From Hydrangea macrophylla (Eukaryota > Streptophyta > Magnoliopsida > Cornales > Hydrangeaceae), in NCBI GenBank assembly GCA_033977485.1, contig CM066998.1, positions 29,761,501 through 29,825,500 of the forward strand: a DNA stretch of 64,000 bases. Direction: 5' to 3'. The translations under genes were made by a program, and so were the position numbers. Under the pieces are notes generated by a model, which did not search any database, had not been told where the DNA came from, and worked only from the letters and a program-made list of their open reading frames with translations. Each line of letters begins with the position of its first letter. Position 1 is the stretch's first letter. Below, in pieces: positions 43,620 through 55,873 of this stretch.

Positions 43620-46600
43620 TTTTTCAAAACAAAATAAGAGTTGCCACTTAATTTAAAGGAAAGAAATTAAGAAACCATTCTTAAAAGGAACATGATCTTT
43701 TTGGAAACCAAAGATTTCTAGGTTTGGGGATTATGGAATTAGAGGTGATGGAACCCGGTAGACTAAAACATCTCCTCTTATCCTATCTCGTGATAGGCCT
43801 CTACTTAGCATCCTTATAATCAAATTAACAATTAAAATGTGCCCTCAAATAGTACATATATATAGATATACATTTGAAAAGCATGTCGAAAGGGGTGCAA
43901 GATTGCTAATAGAGAAAAGGAATCCAAAATCAAATAGATTCAAGTAGAAAGTGAATGATATGCAGTAAAGAACAAGAGAACTTACCCAGGATCCAGCCAC
44001 GAATAAGAAACGTGTAATGCATACAATAAAATTGAAAACCTAGGAAAAGGTCTCTAATTCATAAGGAGTCGCGCATGGTGTCAAAAATTGATAAAATCAA
44101 TTAATAAAATAAATAAAGGAGGAATTCGAGGAACCATAACTCAATAGCGTTGCAAAACAAAAGTTAGTCCACGTTCTTCAACACAAGCAATATCAAACTT
44201 TTTAGCTAAATCTAACGAGAATGAAGATAATCGACAAAATTATGAATTCTTTCCAACCAGGGAAGTCACAACATTCCTATAGACATACAAGTCTAAACGA
44301 GAAGGTCCACGGGGACCTTAACCTAGAGCCAATGCAATGTCCATATCGAAATGGCATGACTTCATTATGGTTGGAGAGAATTCATGACTAAGTTCAACTA
44401 ATCACAATTTATTTCTATGATCTACAACCTAACGTCCTAAAATACAAGTTTTACTACTAAATATGATGATCATGAATATGTGAGAATGAGCAACACATGA
44501 ATTATTCATTGACTTGGATCTTTCAACCTATGGATTTAAGTCCAATTATTTCCACTAAAATCATAGTTCAAACTTTAAAGCATTAGAAAATCATTTGGAC
44601 CAAAGTTGGCAAGTTTACCAAATCTGTCTCATGATTCCAGAATTTATAAAGAAGAAACCAGGTTTTAAAAAATTGAAAACTCATGGTTTCCATGGCTTGA
44701 TCTTAGTGATTTTTTAGTATGATGTGCCTCTATGTGTCTATTATCTAACCCAAAAATCAAATCAAAGATCACATGGTCCAATCTCTAGGAATTTGACCAA
44801 AACATCACCCAGAATTTATCAGCTCTCTGTCCAGAGATTTTGGATGATTTATTAAAACTAGCAAACTAATCTCAATCCTATCAAATTTCTTGGAGAATGT
44901 AGTTAATGCATTATAGTCCATAGGAAAAATAACCTAGAACCTAAAGCACTTGGTTAAGGCTCTGATCCAAACATTTTAAAATAGGTTCACTATTCTGGAA
45001 TTCTACACAGAGAGTGACAAGATTGCAAAACCTAAGATTAAACCATGTTAACCATATAATTGGAGTAAAACCAAAATCACAGTGGTAAGTATCTGTGTTA
45101 TGAACAGATTCGAATTGATCTCATTCGAATCCAACAGATCATGGTTTAATTAAAAATCTTTGATCACGGCTTGTCATTGAAATCACTGCACCATAGTTGA
45201 ATAGAGGTTCATTACTTACTCCAAAATTCTAGGGTTCATTACTTACTCCAAAATTCTAGAGAGAATTTGGACCAAGTACTGATTATGACTACTAAGACTA
45301 TAATCGAAACACCATCAAACTTCATAGATTTGGCCTTAAAGATACCTCAATGAAGATTTCCAAGGGTTTACTCAATCCCATGGATACATCTAAAACACTT
45401 GGACTTATATGAATCTAACAACCTAACCTTGAACATTGGCTTGTTCTATGTCCAATTCCTCTCTCAAGTTGATGATCCTTGAGGAATCATGACTTATCTT
45501 ATTTGATTCTCCTCTCAAATCGATGGTCCTCAGAGACTAGGAACACTAAACTACATGAATTTCAATAAAATTTGAAGAGAATTCCATGAAATTCCTAATT
45601 AGGAGACCCATATCATGAATAATAGACTTGGATCCACCAATTGTTCATGAACATAGCCAAGATCAACCTTAATTCTCATATAAGTCATCAATTTACAGAT
45701 AATTAAGAGATCAAACTCAAGAAATTCAAGTGGGATATTGAAGATCCCATGATTTTCAAGAGAAGAGCATGAGCAAAAAGAACTAAAATCTAAACAAACT
45801 TGATGATCCAAATCAAATTTTACCTAGAAAACTTATTTCACATTAAATCCATGGTAAGTTAGATCCAAGCCAACAAATATAAATGAAAACTCAATCACAA
45901 TTCAAGTGGTGTGTGGTGAAATATGATTAGAAAAGACTTTTTGAAAATTCTGTAAAGATCGTAAGATATTTTATGAATTGTGATTGAATTAAGACCAAAA
46001 GTAACTTAGATTAGAGAATTACCTACAAATTTCCTTAGATTTTCTTGGTTTTATGAAGATCTTCAAGGGTCTTCAAACTCTTCTTCAAGCTCTTCTCAAA
46101 ATCCTCTTAATCTCTCTTAATTCTCTCAAAATTCATTCACAAATTCTCCAACCCCTTATAATGGAGATGTATATCTCCTTATATGGACCACTTAGGAGCA
46201 ATTAATTCAGTAAATTCAGGGTAATTTCACATATGCAATGGAATCTGTGGGTGTTCAATACACATTTGAATTAAGCAGACTGTTACAGCGGGCAGCACTC
46301 AGAGAGTTGTTCGTGGCATTCAGTGAGTGCCGGTGCAACAGCCAGAGAGTGCCGCCGGGTGAGCCGCATTCTGTTTTCTTCCCTTTATTTTTTTTTTTGA
46401 TTTTTTTCTTTTCAAGATTCTTTTCTTTTCTTTTTTTTCTTTTCAAATCATTTTCTTTTTAAAAATTCTTTTTCTTTTCTTTTCTTCTCAAAATTCATTT
46501 CCTCTTCTCTCTCTCTCTCTCTCAAATTCTTTTCTTTTTCTTTTTCTTTTTATTTTAAAATTTTTTTTCTCCTTCCTTTTTTCTTCCAAGATTCTTTTTC

Positions 46601-46881
46601 TCTTTTTTTTTTCTTCCTTGATAAACGATTTTGTTTCTATTTCTCAGATCTATAATTTTTGATTAATTTTTTCAAACTAACTAACAATAATCTTCTATGG
46701 GTATCTCATGCCCAAAATCTTCTTAAAGCCTAGTTTCCCTATTTTCTTTTGAATTTTACTATCTTGGAGATTGAGAGGCCTTTCGAAGAGCCTGAATCAC
46801 CCTTAAAGACTTTCAAATTTTTCCAGACATTATTGTCATCGATTTCAAAGGTAGTAATCCCCTGAATTTGTGGTGTCTGCA
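43620..46881 (-). mobile_element. Diverged Tat-like LTR, inverted
   Basis: In minus sense this begins TGCAGACACC (46881) and preserves the Tat LTR landmarks in order: GGCACTC/GAGTGCC palindromes (46370-46285), AT-rich promoter region (about 46150), the TTTTGCAACGCTATTGAG block (44160) and the GTAGAGGCCTATCACGAGATA block (43805-43780). It ends with the AAGTGGCAACTCTT block near 43630. It is about 3.26 kb, much more diverged from the Tat LTRs than these are from each other. It is either a 3' LTR or a truncated element, since a piece of internal sequence adjoins it. Confidence 0.8.
46378..46624. repeat. Pyrimidine-rich low-complexity tract
   Basis: About 245 bp of CTTTT-, TTTTC- and CT-type simple repeats within the U3 of the inverted LTR. 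It includes a (CT) run at 46506-46522. Open frames on either strand here are composition artefacts. Confidence 0.8.
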
Positions 46882-47254
46882 ATTTTTCCCTCTTCGACAG
46901 AGCTTGTGAAGCAACGTATATCACAAGTGAATGTCGAAGCCTGTGTGAAGACAAGCCTTTGACCAGGATGTCAAATTCAGTTAAAAACAAAGATATGTTG
47001 CAAAACGGGCGTAGAAATGGTCAGAGCTGGTCATTGTGGCTATCCAAAGCAAGATTAGGGCCCTATAAGGATTTAGACCACTTTATTGTCCCATTTCAAA
47101 TCTCATGCCAACAACCATGAGTGAGGTTCACCACTATTCATTAGCCTTTATCCGATCTGACCGATTTGGATTACTCGTATTTTTGATTCCATGGGGCTTT
47201 TTATCCAACCTGAGGCAACAATCGATGCCCATGATCCATATCTATGGCTACACG
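46882..47254 (-). mobile_element. Internal 3' end of the inverted Tat-like element
   Basis: In minus sense the segment 46882-46990 matches the Tat sequence ahead of the polypurine tract (GTCAAAGGC-TTGTCTTCACACAGGCTTCGAC...), ending GAGGGAAAAATTG next to the LTR. The remainder to 47254 is not recognisable. Confidence 0.65.
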
Positions 47255-49444
47255 AGTGAGTCATCCATTTTTTATCCCACAAGGCTAAATCTAGAGAGAT
47301 GCTCACTATAGAGTCACCACTTGGTTTGATAAAGGAAACTAAGAAAATAAAATCTATCAAGTCCAATGGATAGAGAGCACCGCCCCGTTGTCACCAAAGA
47401 ACTCGGTTCGGGGGTTAAGATACGAGAGAGGAAGGAGCTAGATCGTGCTAAAACTCCCCCTCTCGCCCCATCATAAGATGGACCTCTGCTTAGCTTTCGA
47501 GGTGTTTAACTAGACATTATGTGGACCATTTCATTTATTTCTAATGCAATCCTAATTCAAGTTATAAACAACTAATTAAACAAAATTGTGCAAGAAACTA
47601 AGCAAGTACATGCAATACATATGCTAAAGTGATAAGTAGGGGACTAAATTTATTGCTACGCTCCCTTAAGCATGCAAAAGCAAAATAAAATTAAATTAAA
47701 CGTGAAAATCGCACTCAAAAAACCCTTTAAAACATGATATCTAAGCATATGTAATCATATAGGGAATTTAAATCTATTTTTTATCCACCTATGCATGCTC
47801 CTAGGTGATCCTAAGAAAGTAGTAAATGAGAGGGAATGAAGGAACTTACCCGAGATAGCATAGCATGCCCAATTATCCTAATTAACCATGGTTAGGACAA
47901 TAAAGCATCATATAAAGGATAATTAAGGTGAATACCGTACTATTCTAAGCATGGAAAGTGTGTATGTATATCCAAACATAACTACTAAGTGGGGTAGTGT
48001 GCATGTGTAAGCCTAATTACGGTGTCATCCCTAGTATGGATAACCTACTATGCTATGCGAGAATAGTGTGCAAGTGTATGCATGTGCATGAACAAGCTTG
48101 AAGAAGCTATACTTGGTTAAATTAGGAATAAGCGATGCTAGAATATAATAATTAGGGTTTCATGGCCCCTAGTGAGATTGGAATAGCCATGGCTAGGCTA
48201 CCAATCCCACTAGTGGTTGCTATTCCATGGTTGGAATAGGGACCACTAGGGATAGCCTATCCATAAATGGGATAGAAGGCTAATCTTGAAGCCTAGAAGA
48301 TCTAAACTACTAAGAAAATAAGAACTACTATGAACAAACAATAAAACAAATCTAAACTATGAACCACGCATATCAAAATTATGAACAAAGAGAACGAGAA
48401 AAAAAAGAAGGAAAAAAAACTTACCCCAAGAACATCCCTCAGAATACTCCTCCGTAAGAGTTTCGCTAGCACTGCGGACTCCAAGACTCAATCCTAACTC
48501 TATAAACTTATACTTTTCCTAAAGATTTTCTATAAGTGCTTCGGAATCCTCCAAAGGGGTTTCCTTGGTTCTCTAATCCTTAGGATTTTTTGGTGTGTTT
48601 CAATGGGGAGGGGACGACTCCCTTTTATAGTTGGAGATTTGGGTGAAAAACTCTACAGCTAAGCGACGTGGGACAAAAGAAACACAATTTTTGTTTTTAT
48701 TTTTTTTTTTTTACATTTTTGGACATTTTCATGGTGATTGGGGTCAAATCAAGGGTCTAGAACACATCTAAAACATCTAAGAGATATAGTGGCAATCAAA
48801 GATGTCACGGGGAAATCCAAGAGTGCCGCGCTGCACTCAATCTAAGAGCCACCATGTCCTTCAACCTTGAAGTTGTGTTTTCACTCCACAATTCCTGGAC
48901 TTCATTCTCACACCTCGGTTATCCTTTTTGGGCTTTTGATATACCGTTGGAAAGGTATAGAATTCTAGTTTAAGATGTTTTTAGTCTCATTCAAAAAGAG
49001 TTTGTAGATTTTGATTTATGGTTGAAAGAGTGAGGCTGACTCCAAGAAGGAGCAAACCTGTGAGGTGGAAAAAGGGTGAAAATTCTCCTAAGTGGTTTTG
49101 GCCAATGTGAAAGCTTGGGTCACTAATTTAGATTATTTTAGGACTATTTTGTAAAAGGAGTTCTCAGGATTCCACCCCAAGGTCCAGATTTTGCTCGGTA
49201 AAAGGTGATTTTTTGTCATTTCATGTGAAAAAGCTCCCCTAAATTGGATTTTTGTCTCTAAATTGAGTTTCTAATGTACCTAAGTCTTCTTAAAGGTTAT
49301 TCTAATGTATCTCAAAGACTATGATGCTTCATGGAGTTCTTCTTTATAAAATTAATATTCCACAAATCCTGATTCTAGTCATCGGTTTGTTCTTGAGGCG
49401 GGGTTCCTTCTGTTGAACGGATGAACCAAAATAGGGTGTCTATA
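47255..49444 (-). mobile_element. Second inverted Tat-like LTR
   Basis: In minus sense this begins TATAGACACCC (49444) after a GGGCAAAC polypurine tract (49445-49452). It contains a TATA box ACTATAAAAGGG (about 48628-48617) with a small palindrome group about 200 bp upstream (GAGTGCCGCGCTGCACTC, 48821-48838). The GAGGTCCATCTTATG and TTAGCACGATCTAGC equivalents of the conserved terminal block follow (47480-47440), ending near AAGTGGTGACTC (47324-47313). The inner end is uncertain by some tens of bases. Confidence 0.7.
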
Positions 49445-50114
49445 GTTTGCCCATCTTAGACAAAGCTTTCCAAGTAGTGCTAGTCATAAGGGAATGTAAA
49501 AGCATGCATAGCAACCTTTCAGTGAGTCCAGAAGACTTCAGGATAAAAATTGAAAAAATCAAAACATGCAAATAAGCACACAAAAAAAAACCTTGAAAAT
49601 TAAGTGGTCGTGCTCGAAAGAGCTGCCTACGTATTCCTTTATAGGAAATCAGACCACCTATAGTTCATTGAGCATACCACATATAAGAAATAATTTAAAT
49701 AAAACACAATGAATGATATGAGACTCAAACTACTTCTAAGATGCAACCTACTCGGGATGTCATAAAAGATGTCCTTAGCGCAGACAATGCAACAGCGGGG
49801 TGTGTTCTTATTGTGGATGATGCAATGATGGAATGTCCTTATCCTAGATGATACAATGATGGAATTTCCTTAGCGTGGATGATGTAAGGGATCCTCATCG
49901 AGGTCTTTGTGACATCTCTATGCGTAGCTCTTCGCACAAGCTAGGTGGAGATAAAAAGGTCTCTAGATCCAATTAAGGCAAACTGGACCTAAAATATGCA
50001 GTGATGAACGAGTTACGACTGCAACTACCGAGCGCCTCATCGAGAGCTTTGCAATATCTCCATGCGTAACTCTTCACGTGAGCTAGGTGGAGACAAAAAG
50101 GTCTATAGAGCCAC
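49445..50114 (-). mobile_element. Internal 3' end of second inverted element, with tandem repeats
   Basis: Next to the polypurine tract, the inverted form of the conserved CTGATTTCC...GAATACGTAGGCAGC block lies at about 49621-49665. Further out are short GATGATGCAATGATGGAAT repeats (49790-49890). A direct duplication of about 77 bp with a 142-bp period follows (49893-49969 and 50035-50111, CCTCATCGAG...GCTAGGTGGAGA). The second copy abuts the next LTR. No coding sequence. Confidence 0.65.
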
Positions 50115-51603
50115 TGTAGACACCCCATATTGTTAGCTATCAGATTTAGGAGACCCACATCTTGTTCTATCCCTAAAAATGACTTAAAATGACTCCTGGA
50201 AGTTAGTTCTATCTCTCAAAAGGACTCCTGGAAGTTAGTTCTATCTCTCAAAATGCTCAAAAAGTGGTACAAGTGACCAAAATACCCCTCAAAGCCCAAA
50301 AGCTCCTAGATTTGGACCGAGAGTTTTGGAAACATGCTATGTCATAAGAAAAGTGATAAAATGAATTTTTTAGATGAAATCATTAGCTCCTAGAGACCCT
50401 CAAAAGTCTTGAAAGTTCCAGAACGTTCCCCTTGACCGATTTGACCTAGGTATGACTAGGTTTGACCAAGCTTTGACCAAAATCATCTAAATTCACCGGA
50501 AATTTTTGAGATCATTCTAGATCATATGTAAAGTACTAAAACAAATTTTAAAAGAAAATCAGACAAAAACGTCAGCTCCTGAAGAGGTTCCCAGAACTTC
50601 CTAGAGATCCCAAGTTTGACCGATTTGACCTAAAAAGATGACTTTGAAATTGGAGCACCGTATCATTTTTAAAACATTTTTCATGGATACTAGGGGTCAA
50701 TAGCTTTCAAACGGTATATCGTACATAATTTTTGGATTTAAAACGAATTTATTATGAATTTCTGAAGGTAAAAAAGTTGATTAAATTGACTTTTATCGCG
50801 AATACTGCAAATTTTTTTAAAGTGATCTGAATTCGAACTATTTTTTTTTATGAAAATTAGACTCCATTACCTTTCCAATGGTATATCACAACCTTGATTT
50901 GGAGTTTGTATGCATTTTCAGTGAATTTCGAACGAAATAGGGCCTTTTCGCGAATACCGGAACCTCTGGTGGCCTAAACAACATTATCTGGACGTCAGAG
51001 GATCAGTGCCGCTGTGGTACTAGTCCACTGCCGCCGCGGAATAGTCCCAGTGCCGGCGCGGCACTCTCCCCCAGAATAGTCCATTTTTGTAATTTATTTT
51101 GAGGGTCCAATTTGATTAATTAAAAACTAAAACGACGTAGTTTCTTGTTTACAGATGTTTGGGACCAATGGGAGCACTTTTTAAATCCTAAACTCCCCCC
51201 AAATTTTCCTATATAAACCCCCCTTGATTTCTCATTTTGGGGTGCCAAATACAAGTTTAGAAAAAGTTATAGAGAGAACGTTGTAGAGATAAGGTTTCAA
51301 TAGTGCAAGTGAGCTTCCTCCTTTTGATTTTCAACAAGAAAGTGAGTTCTCAACCTTGTTTTTACTTCATTTCTCCTCTTTACTTCACATTCAATACACT
51401 CAACCACCATTTTAGTGAGTATTTATGTGATAGGATGCTACTTCCATGCCCAAATGTCCATATATGAGTGAAACACCATGCTACAAGTCCATCATATCAT
51501 TGAATATCATCTACTGATTGTTTATTTGCTTTTTTACATACTATGTTCATCTCCAGTTAATCTCACTACTTTTTTATTTTTCTTTATTTACTTACTAGTT
51601 CAT
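50115..51603 (+). mobile_element. Third Tat-like LTR, plus orientation, left part
   Basis: Begins TGTAGACACCCC at 50115. It has a tandem 31-bp duplication (GACTCCTGGAAGTTAG..., 50190-50250) and a palindrome group AGTGCCGCTGTGG...GTGCCGGCGCGGCACTC (50996-51067). A TATA box CCTATATAAACCCC is at 51209-51222, about 140 bp further. The LINE at 51604 interrupts it, and it resumes at 54820. No polypurine tract precedes it, so it may be a 5' or solo LTR. Confidence 0.7.
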
Positions 51604-51915
51604 AACTCTGTCTGGGTTGTTTCAACACTGCCGGTCCCAAGCCCGGATAAAAGAGGAGGGTTAGTGTGTTAGGTAGCTCGACAGCCAGCACGTAAAAAAA
51701 AAACCGTCGGATCCTTATGATATGAATCCAAATATGAATACTCGTGTAAATGCTAGGGCGTTCCCTTTAAGCGACGCATTGCGCCTGCCTTCGGGTGTTT
51801 CAAAAAATGTGCAAGGGGCGTCGCATCGATGCCCGGGGTACGGTGTTAAATAAGCAAGGGTTCCCGCGCTCATCTGGGCCACCGCGGGTAAAGAAGCTAG
51901 TCCAAAACTATAGGC

Positions 51916-52772
51916 TTAGGTTAGCAACTTAGAATATAGGAACCTTAACAGGTAAAGCTATGGAACTAGTAGACACTATGATTAGAAGGAAGGTTAATGT
52001 AGTATGTTTACAAGAAACAAAGTGGGTTGGAGAGAAAGCTAAGGAGGTAGAAAAGATCGGGTATAAGATATTCTATACAGGGAAAGATAGGCATAGAAAT
52101 GGTGTCAGAATCGTGGTTGACAAGAACCTCAAGGATAAAGTTGTGATAGTCAGGAGGAAAGGAGACAGAATATTGCTTATCAAACTGGTAGTTGGAGTGG
52201 ATATAATTAATGTGATTAGTGCATACGCGCCCCAAGTAGGATTGGATGATCACACTAAAAGATAATTCTAGGATGAGTTGAACGCTTTAATGCAAGAAAT
52301 ATCGGGAGGAGAGAAGATAATTATAGGTGGAGGTTTTAATGGCCATGTAGGCAAAGATAGAACTGGATATGAGAGGGTGCATGGGGGGTATGATTTTGGA
52401 GATCAGAATGAGGCAGGGGTGAGTATTTTAGAATTTGCAGTAGCATATGATCTTGTAGTAGCAAACACATTTTTTAAAAAGAGGGAAGAACACTTGATAA
52501 CCTTTAAGAGTGGATCTAATAGAAGCCAGATCTATTTGCTCCTTGTGAGAAAGGCAGACCGCTTAGCATGTAAAGACTGTAAGGTCATCCCAGGAGAGTG
52601 TTTAACATCTCAACATAGACTTACTATTTTAGATATCCATATAAAAGGACAATGTCGTACTAGAAAAGACCCTATAAACCCGCGAACTAGATGGTGGAAC
52701 CTTAAAGACGAAACACTAGCAATATTCCAAGTGAGAATGTATGCAGAAGCACCTTGGAATTTGGAAGATTGA
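51916..52772 (+). pseudogene. LINE AP-type endonuclease, inactive
   Basis: Starts RLAT*NIGTLTGKAMELV, where a TAG replaces the conserved Trp of the WN motif. Then VNVVCLQETKWVGEKAKEVE keeps the catalytic Glu. A TAA near 52264 follows VISAYAPQVGLDD. The GGDFNGH motif reads IIGGGFNGHVG, losing the catalytic Asp, and the QIDFLL motif reads SQIYLLLV, losing another Asp. ECLTSQHRLTILDI keeps the terminal His. The endonuclease would nick target DNA for priming. At least two active-site residues and two stops show it is dead. Confidence 0.88.
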
Positions 52773-52781
52773 TGCAATACT

Positions 52782-54769
52782 ATGTGGTATAGAATGACAG
52801 GGTGCATCACGAGAATATCGAAGGAGGTCCTCGGAGAGTCGAAGGGAAAAGGGTTGGCTTCTAAAGATACTTGGTGGTGGAATGAAGAGGTACAAGCTGC
52901 AGTAAAAACCAAAAAGGATTGCTTTAAGAAGTGGCACAATGATAGAAGTGAGGAACACTTCAAAAGCTATAAATGTGCAAATAAGGAGGTTAAAAGGACA
53001 GTTAGAGTTGCTAAAATGGAAGCCTATGACGCCTTCTACACCAAACTAGACACTAGAGAGGGAGAAAAATGTATTTATAAGCTTGCTAAGTCGAGAAAAA
53101 GGAAAACAAGAGACATTAATCAGGTTAAGTGTATAAAAAGCGATGACTCTAGGGTATTAGTGAACGACGAAGAGATTAAGGAAAGGTGGAAGAGCTATTT
53201 TGAGAAGTTGCTAAATGAAAAACATATGGATAAGACAATGGAAGAAGAAACTGGAAGTTACGATGAAACTAGAGAATACAGATTCTATCGGCGAATAAGG
53301 AAGTTTGAGGTGGATTTTGCTTTGAAGAAGATGAAACGCAACAAGGCCTTAGGACCAGATGGGATCCCTATTGAGGTTTGGCAATGCTTGGGAGATGTTG
53401 GGGCATCTTGGCTTACAAAAGCTTTTAATAGGATTTTAATGATTAGAAAAATGCCTGATGAGTGGAGGAAGAGCATCCTAGTGCCTATATATAAGAGTAA
53501 AGGAGATGTACAACAATGCAACAACTATAGAAGTATTAAGTTGATGAACCATACTATGAAGCTATGGGAGAGAGTGATGGAGCATCGCTTAAGAGGCACA
53601 ACATTAGTGTCAGAAAATCAGTTTAGATTTATGCCTGGCAGATCAACTATGGAAGCAATTTATTTACTTAGAAGACTAATGGAAAAGTATAGAGAGAAAA
53701 AAAAAGATCTACATATGGTTTTTATTGATTTAGAGAAAGCTTATGATAGAGTGCCTAGAGATTTAATTTGGTGGGTGCTAGAGAAGAAAGGAGTGACCAA
53801 GGGGTTATATTGACGTGGTGAAGGATATGTATGATGAAGCGGTTACTACAATTAGATCACCAGCCGGAGAAACAAGCAAATTCCCAATTACTGTAGGCTT
53901 GCACCAGGGGTTATCCTTGAGCCCTTATTTTTTTTGCCCTAATTATGGATGAATTGAGTAGACACATTCAAGATGAGGTCCCATGGGGTATGTTGTTCGC
54001 AGATGGTATTGTCTTGGTTGATGAGACTAAAAGGGGACTCAACACTAAACTAGAAGCTTGGAGAGAAGCACTGAAGTCTAAGGGACTAAAGATAAGTAGG
54101 ACGAAAATAGAATACATGGAATATACTTTTAGCAATAGTGGAAGTAGAGACAACGAAGCAGTGAAGATCAAAGATCATGAGATCCCAAAGAGGGAACACT
54201 TTCGCTATCTAGGTTCAATGATCAGTAGAGACGGAGAGATTGGTGATGACCTGACCCATAGAATTAAAGTGGGCTGGCTTAAGTGGAGGTGTGCTTCTGG
54301 AGTATTATGTGATCGGAGAATACCAGCAAAATTGAAAGGAAAATTTTATAGGACAGCTATTAGGCCAGCTATGCTCTACGGGACAGAGTGTTGGGCAACT
54401 AAGAAACAACACATTAGCAAAGTGAATGTAGCGGAGATGGGGATGCTAAGATGGATGTGTGGTAAGACTAGGAAAGATAGAATTAGAAATGAGTACATCC
54501 GAGAGACTGTAGGAGTGACACATATTGAGGATAAGTTGAGGGAGAATAGACTTAGATGGTTCGGCCATGTGCAACGAAGACCTGTAGACGCACCTGTGCG
54601 AAAGAGTGATAAGATCGTAGTGCCTGGAATGGTTAGAGGGAGAGGTAGAACTAGACTGGCTTGGGAATATGTAGTGCAACAAGATATGAATATATATAAT
54701 TTAAATGAGCATATAGCTCTTGATCGTGCAGAATGGAGAAAAAGAATTCATATAGCCGACCCCAACTGA
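52782..54769 (+). pseudogene. LINE reverse transcriptase, inactive
   Basis: An open frame of 343 codons (52782-53813) holds the RT fingers and palm start: KMKRNKALGPDGIPIEVWQC, YKSKGDVQQCNNYRSIKLM, FRFMPGRSTMEAIYLLRRLM and the first catalytic Asp in FIDLEKAYDRVPRDL. Frame changes between 53813 and 53945 cross the GLHQGLSLSP block. The second catalytic block reads MLFADGIVLVDETKRG, where the second Asp of the usual FADD is Gly. The C-terminal part ends FGHVQRRPVDAPVRKSD and ADPN, the typical RTE tail. It cannot reverse transcribe. Confidence 0.9.
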
Positions 54770-54819
54770 TTGGGACACAAGGCCTGGTTTGGTTTGGTTT
54801 GGTTTACTTACTAGTTCAT

Positions 54820-55873
54820 CATCATCTAAATGATGACATGGTGTTTGAGGTGAGTGAATCCTTATGGACAGTAGCTCTTGACCTCAAAAACATGTTTGAT
54901 AGGTGATGATTCCAACTTCAATACTTCCAAAGTATTCTTGAAGTTATGCTCAATTGAAAACAAATCTCTCCAATAATCTTGGAAGTTGTTGACTTGAGTT
55001 TGATGGTGATATTCCAAGAGGTCATAATCTCCATTTGATGTTGAAAATATGCTTTCAAACCCCCCTATTTCAAAACCCCTCTAAAACCCCAATATTTAGA
55101 TTCCAAGAAATGCACCTTGTTTTCTCAAAAGTCTTCAAAACAATGAGTTATTCAACTTCAAAATAATATTCTGAGTTCAATACTCAATGGGTGATTACAA
55201 GACCACTTGGAAAGTCTTCCTAACTCATTATAGAACACCCATGAGTTTTGGTTTGATCTAAAGACACTTGGAATGGTTCCATTTTGGTCCAAACATTCCT
55301 TCCAGACACTCTATTTTTACTGTCACAGCAGCTAGGTTGACTTTCAACTTGATTTTCAGAAAACTTTTCCAAAAGGAGTGGTCCCAACGTATTTTTCCCT
55401 TGAACTTTAGTGTCTTAGGGAACTTTCTATATACTATGGACCTCTAGATGTTTTGTTTTCATTCTATAAGATTTTTCAACATTTCAGTCGACAGTACGAA
55501 CTCTATTTCTGAGTAACCTCTCTTATTTATATGATTTCTCTCAATTTGTAATGGTTATTGTAGTTTGGCTTTTTGATATGTGTTCTAGACACAATAATGA
55601 TGATCTCCATAAAAATTATGAACTAAAACATTTCTAACCCCACTTTCTAGTTTTACAAAATCAACTCACTGTTCTGTCCACTATTTATAGCAAGCATGCT
55701 TTTACTTTCATTCTTTGACTTGATGCCTACATGCACTCCAAATTAGCTCATATCTTAGGAAGTATTTTATACTATATTTGTATAGATCCCGTAATAATTT
55801 TCTTCATACATTCATGAATACTCTAGACTTCTAAATCACTTTAGTAAATCCATGAACACAAACACACTACAAC
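54820..55873 (+). mobile_element. Third Tat-like LTR, right part
   Basis: Continues the LTR after the LINE target duplication. The LINE removed, 51603 joins 54820 (CAT/CATCATC). AT-rich, no coding frame, with leader-like text about short direct gene-like phrases such as CTTGACCTCAAAAACATG. The conserved terminal GATATCCACA is not found before the CACTA end at 55874, so the LTR is truncated or interrupted there. Confidence 0.5.

Larger units (their letters stand above)
51587..54819 (+). mobile_element. RTE-type LINE with 17-bp target duplication
   Basis: TTTACTTACTAGTTCAT occurs at 51587-51603 and again at 54803-54819, flanking a 3.2-kb unit. The unit has a GC-rich 5' leader (51604-51915, GGTCCCAAGCCCGGATAAA), an endonuclease, an RT, and a 3' end of TTGG/GTTTGG repeats rather than poly(A), as in plant RTE-clade elements. 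Length and the complete 5' leader suggest a full-length copy inserted into the third Tat-like LTR. All enzymatic domains are mutated. Confidence 0.9.

Noticed and set aside
46238..46462. Open frames in the pyrimidine tract
   Set aside because: Simple-sequence composition gives long Phe/Ser/Lys runs on both strands, with no domain.
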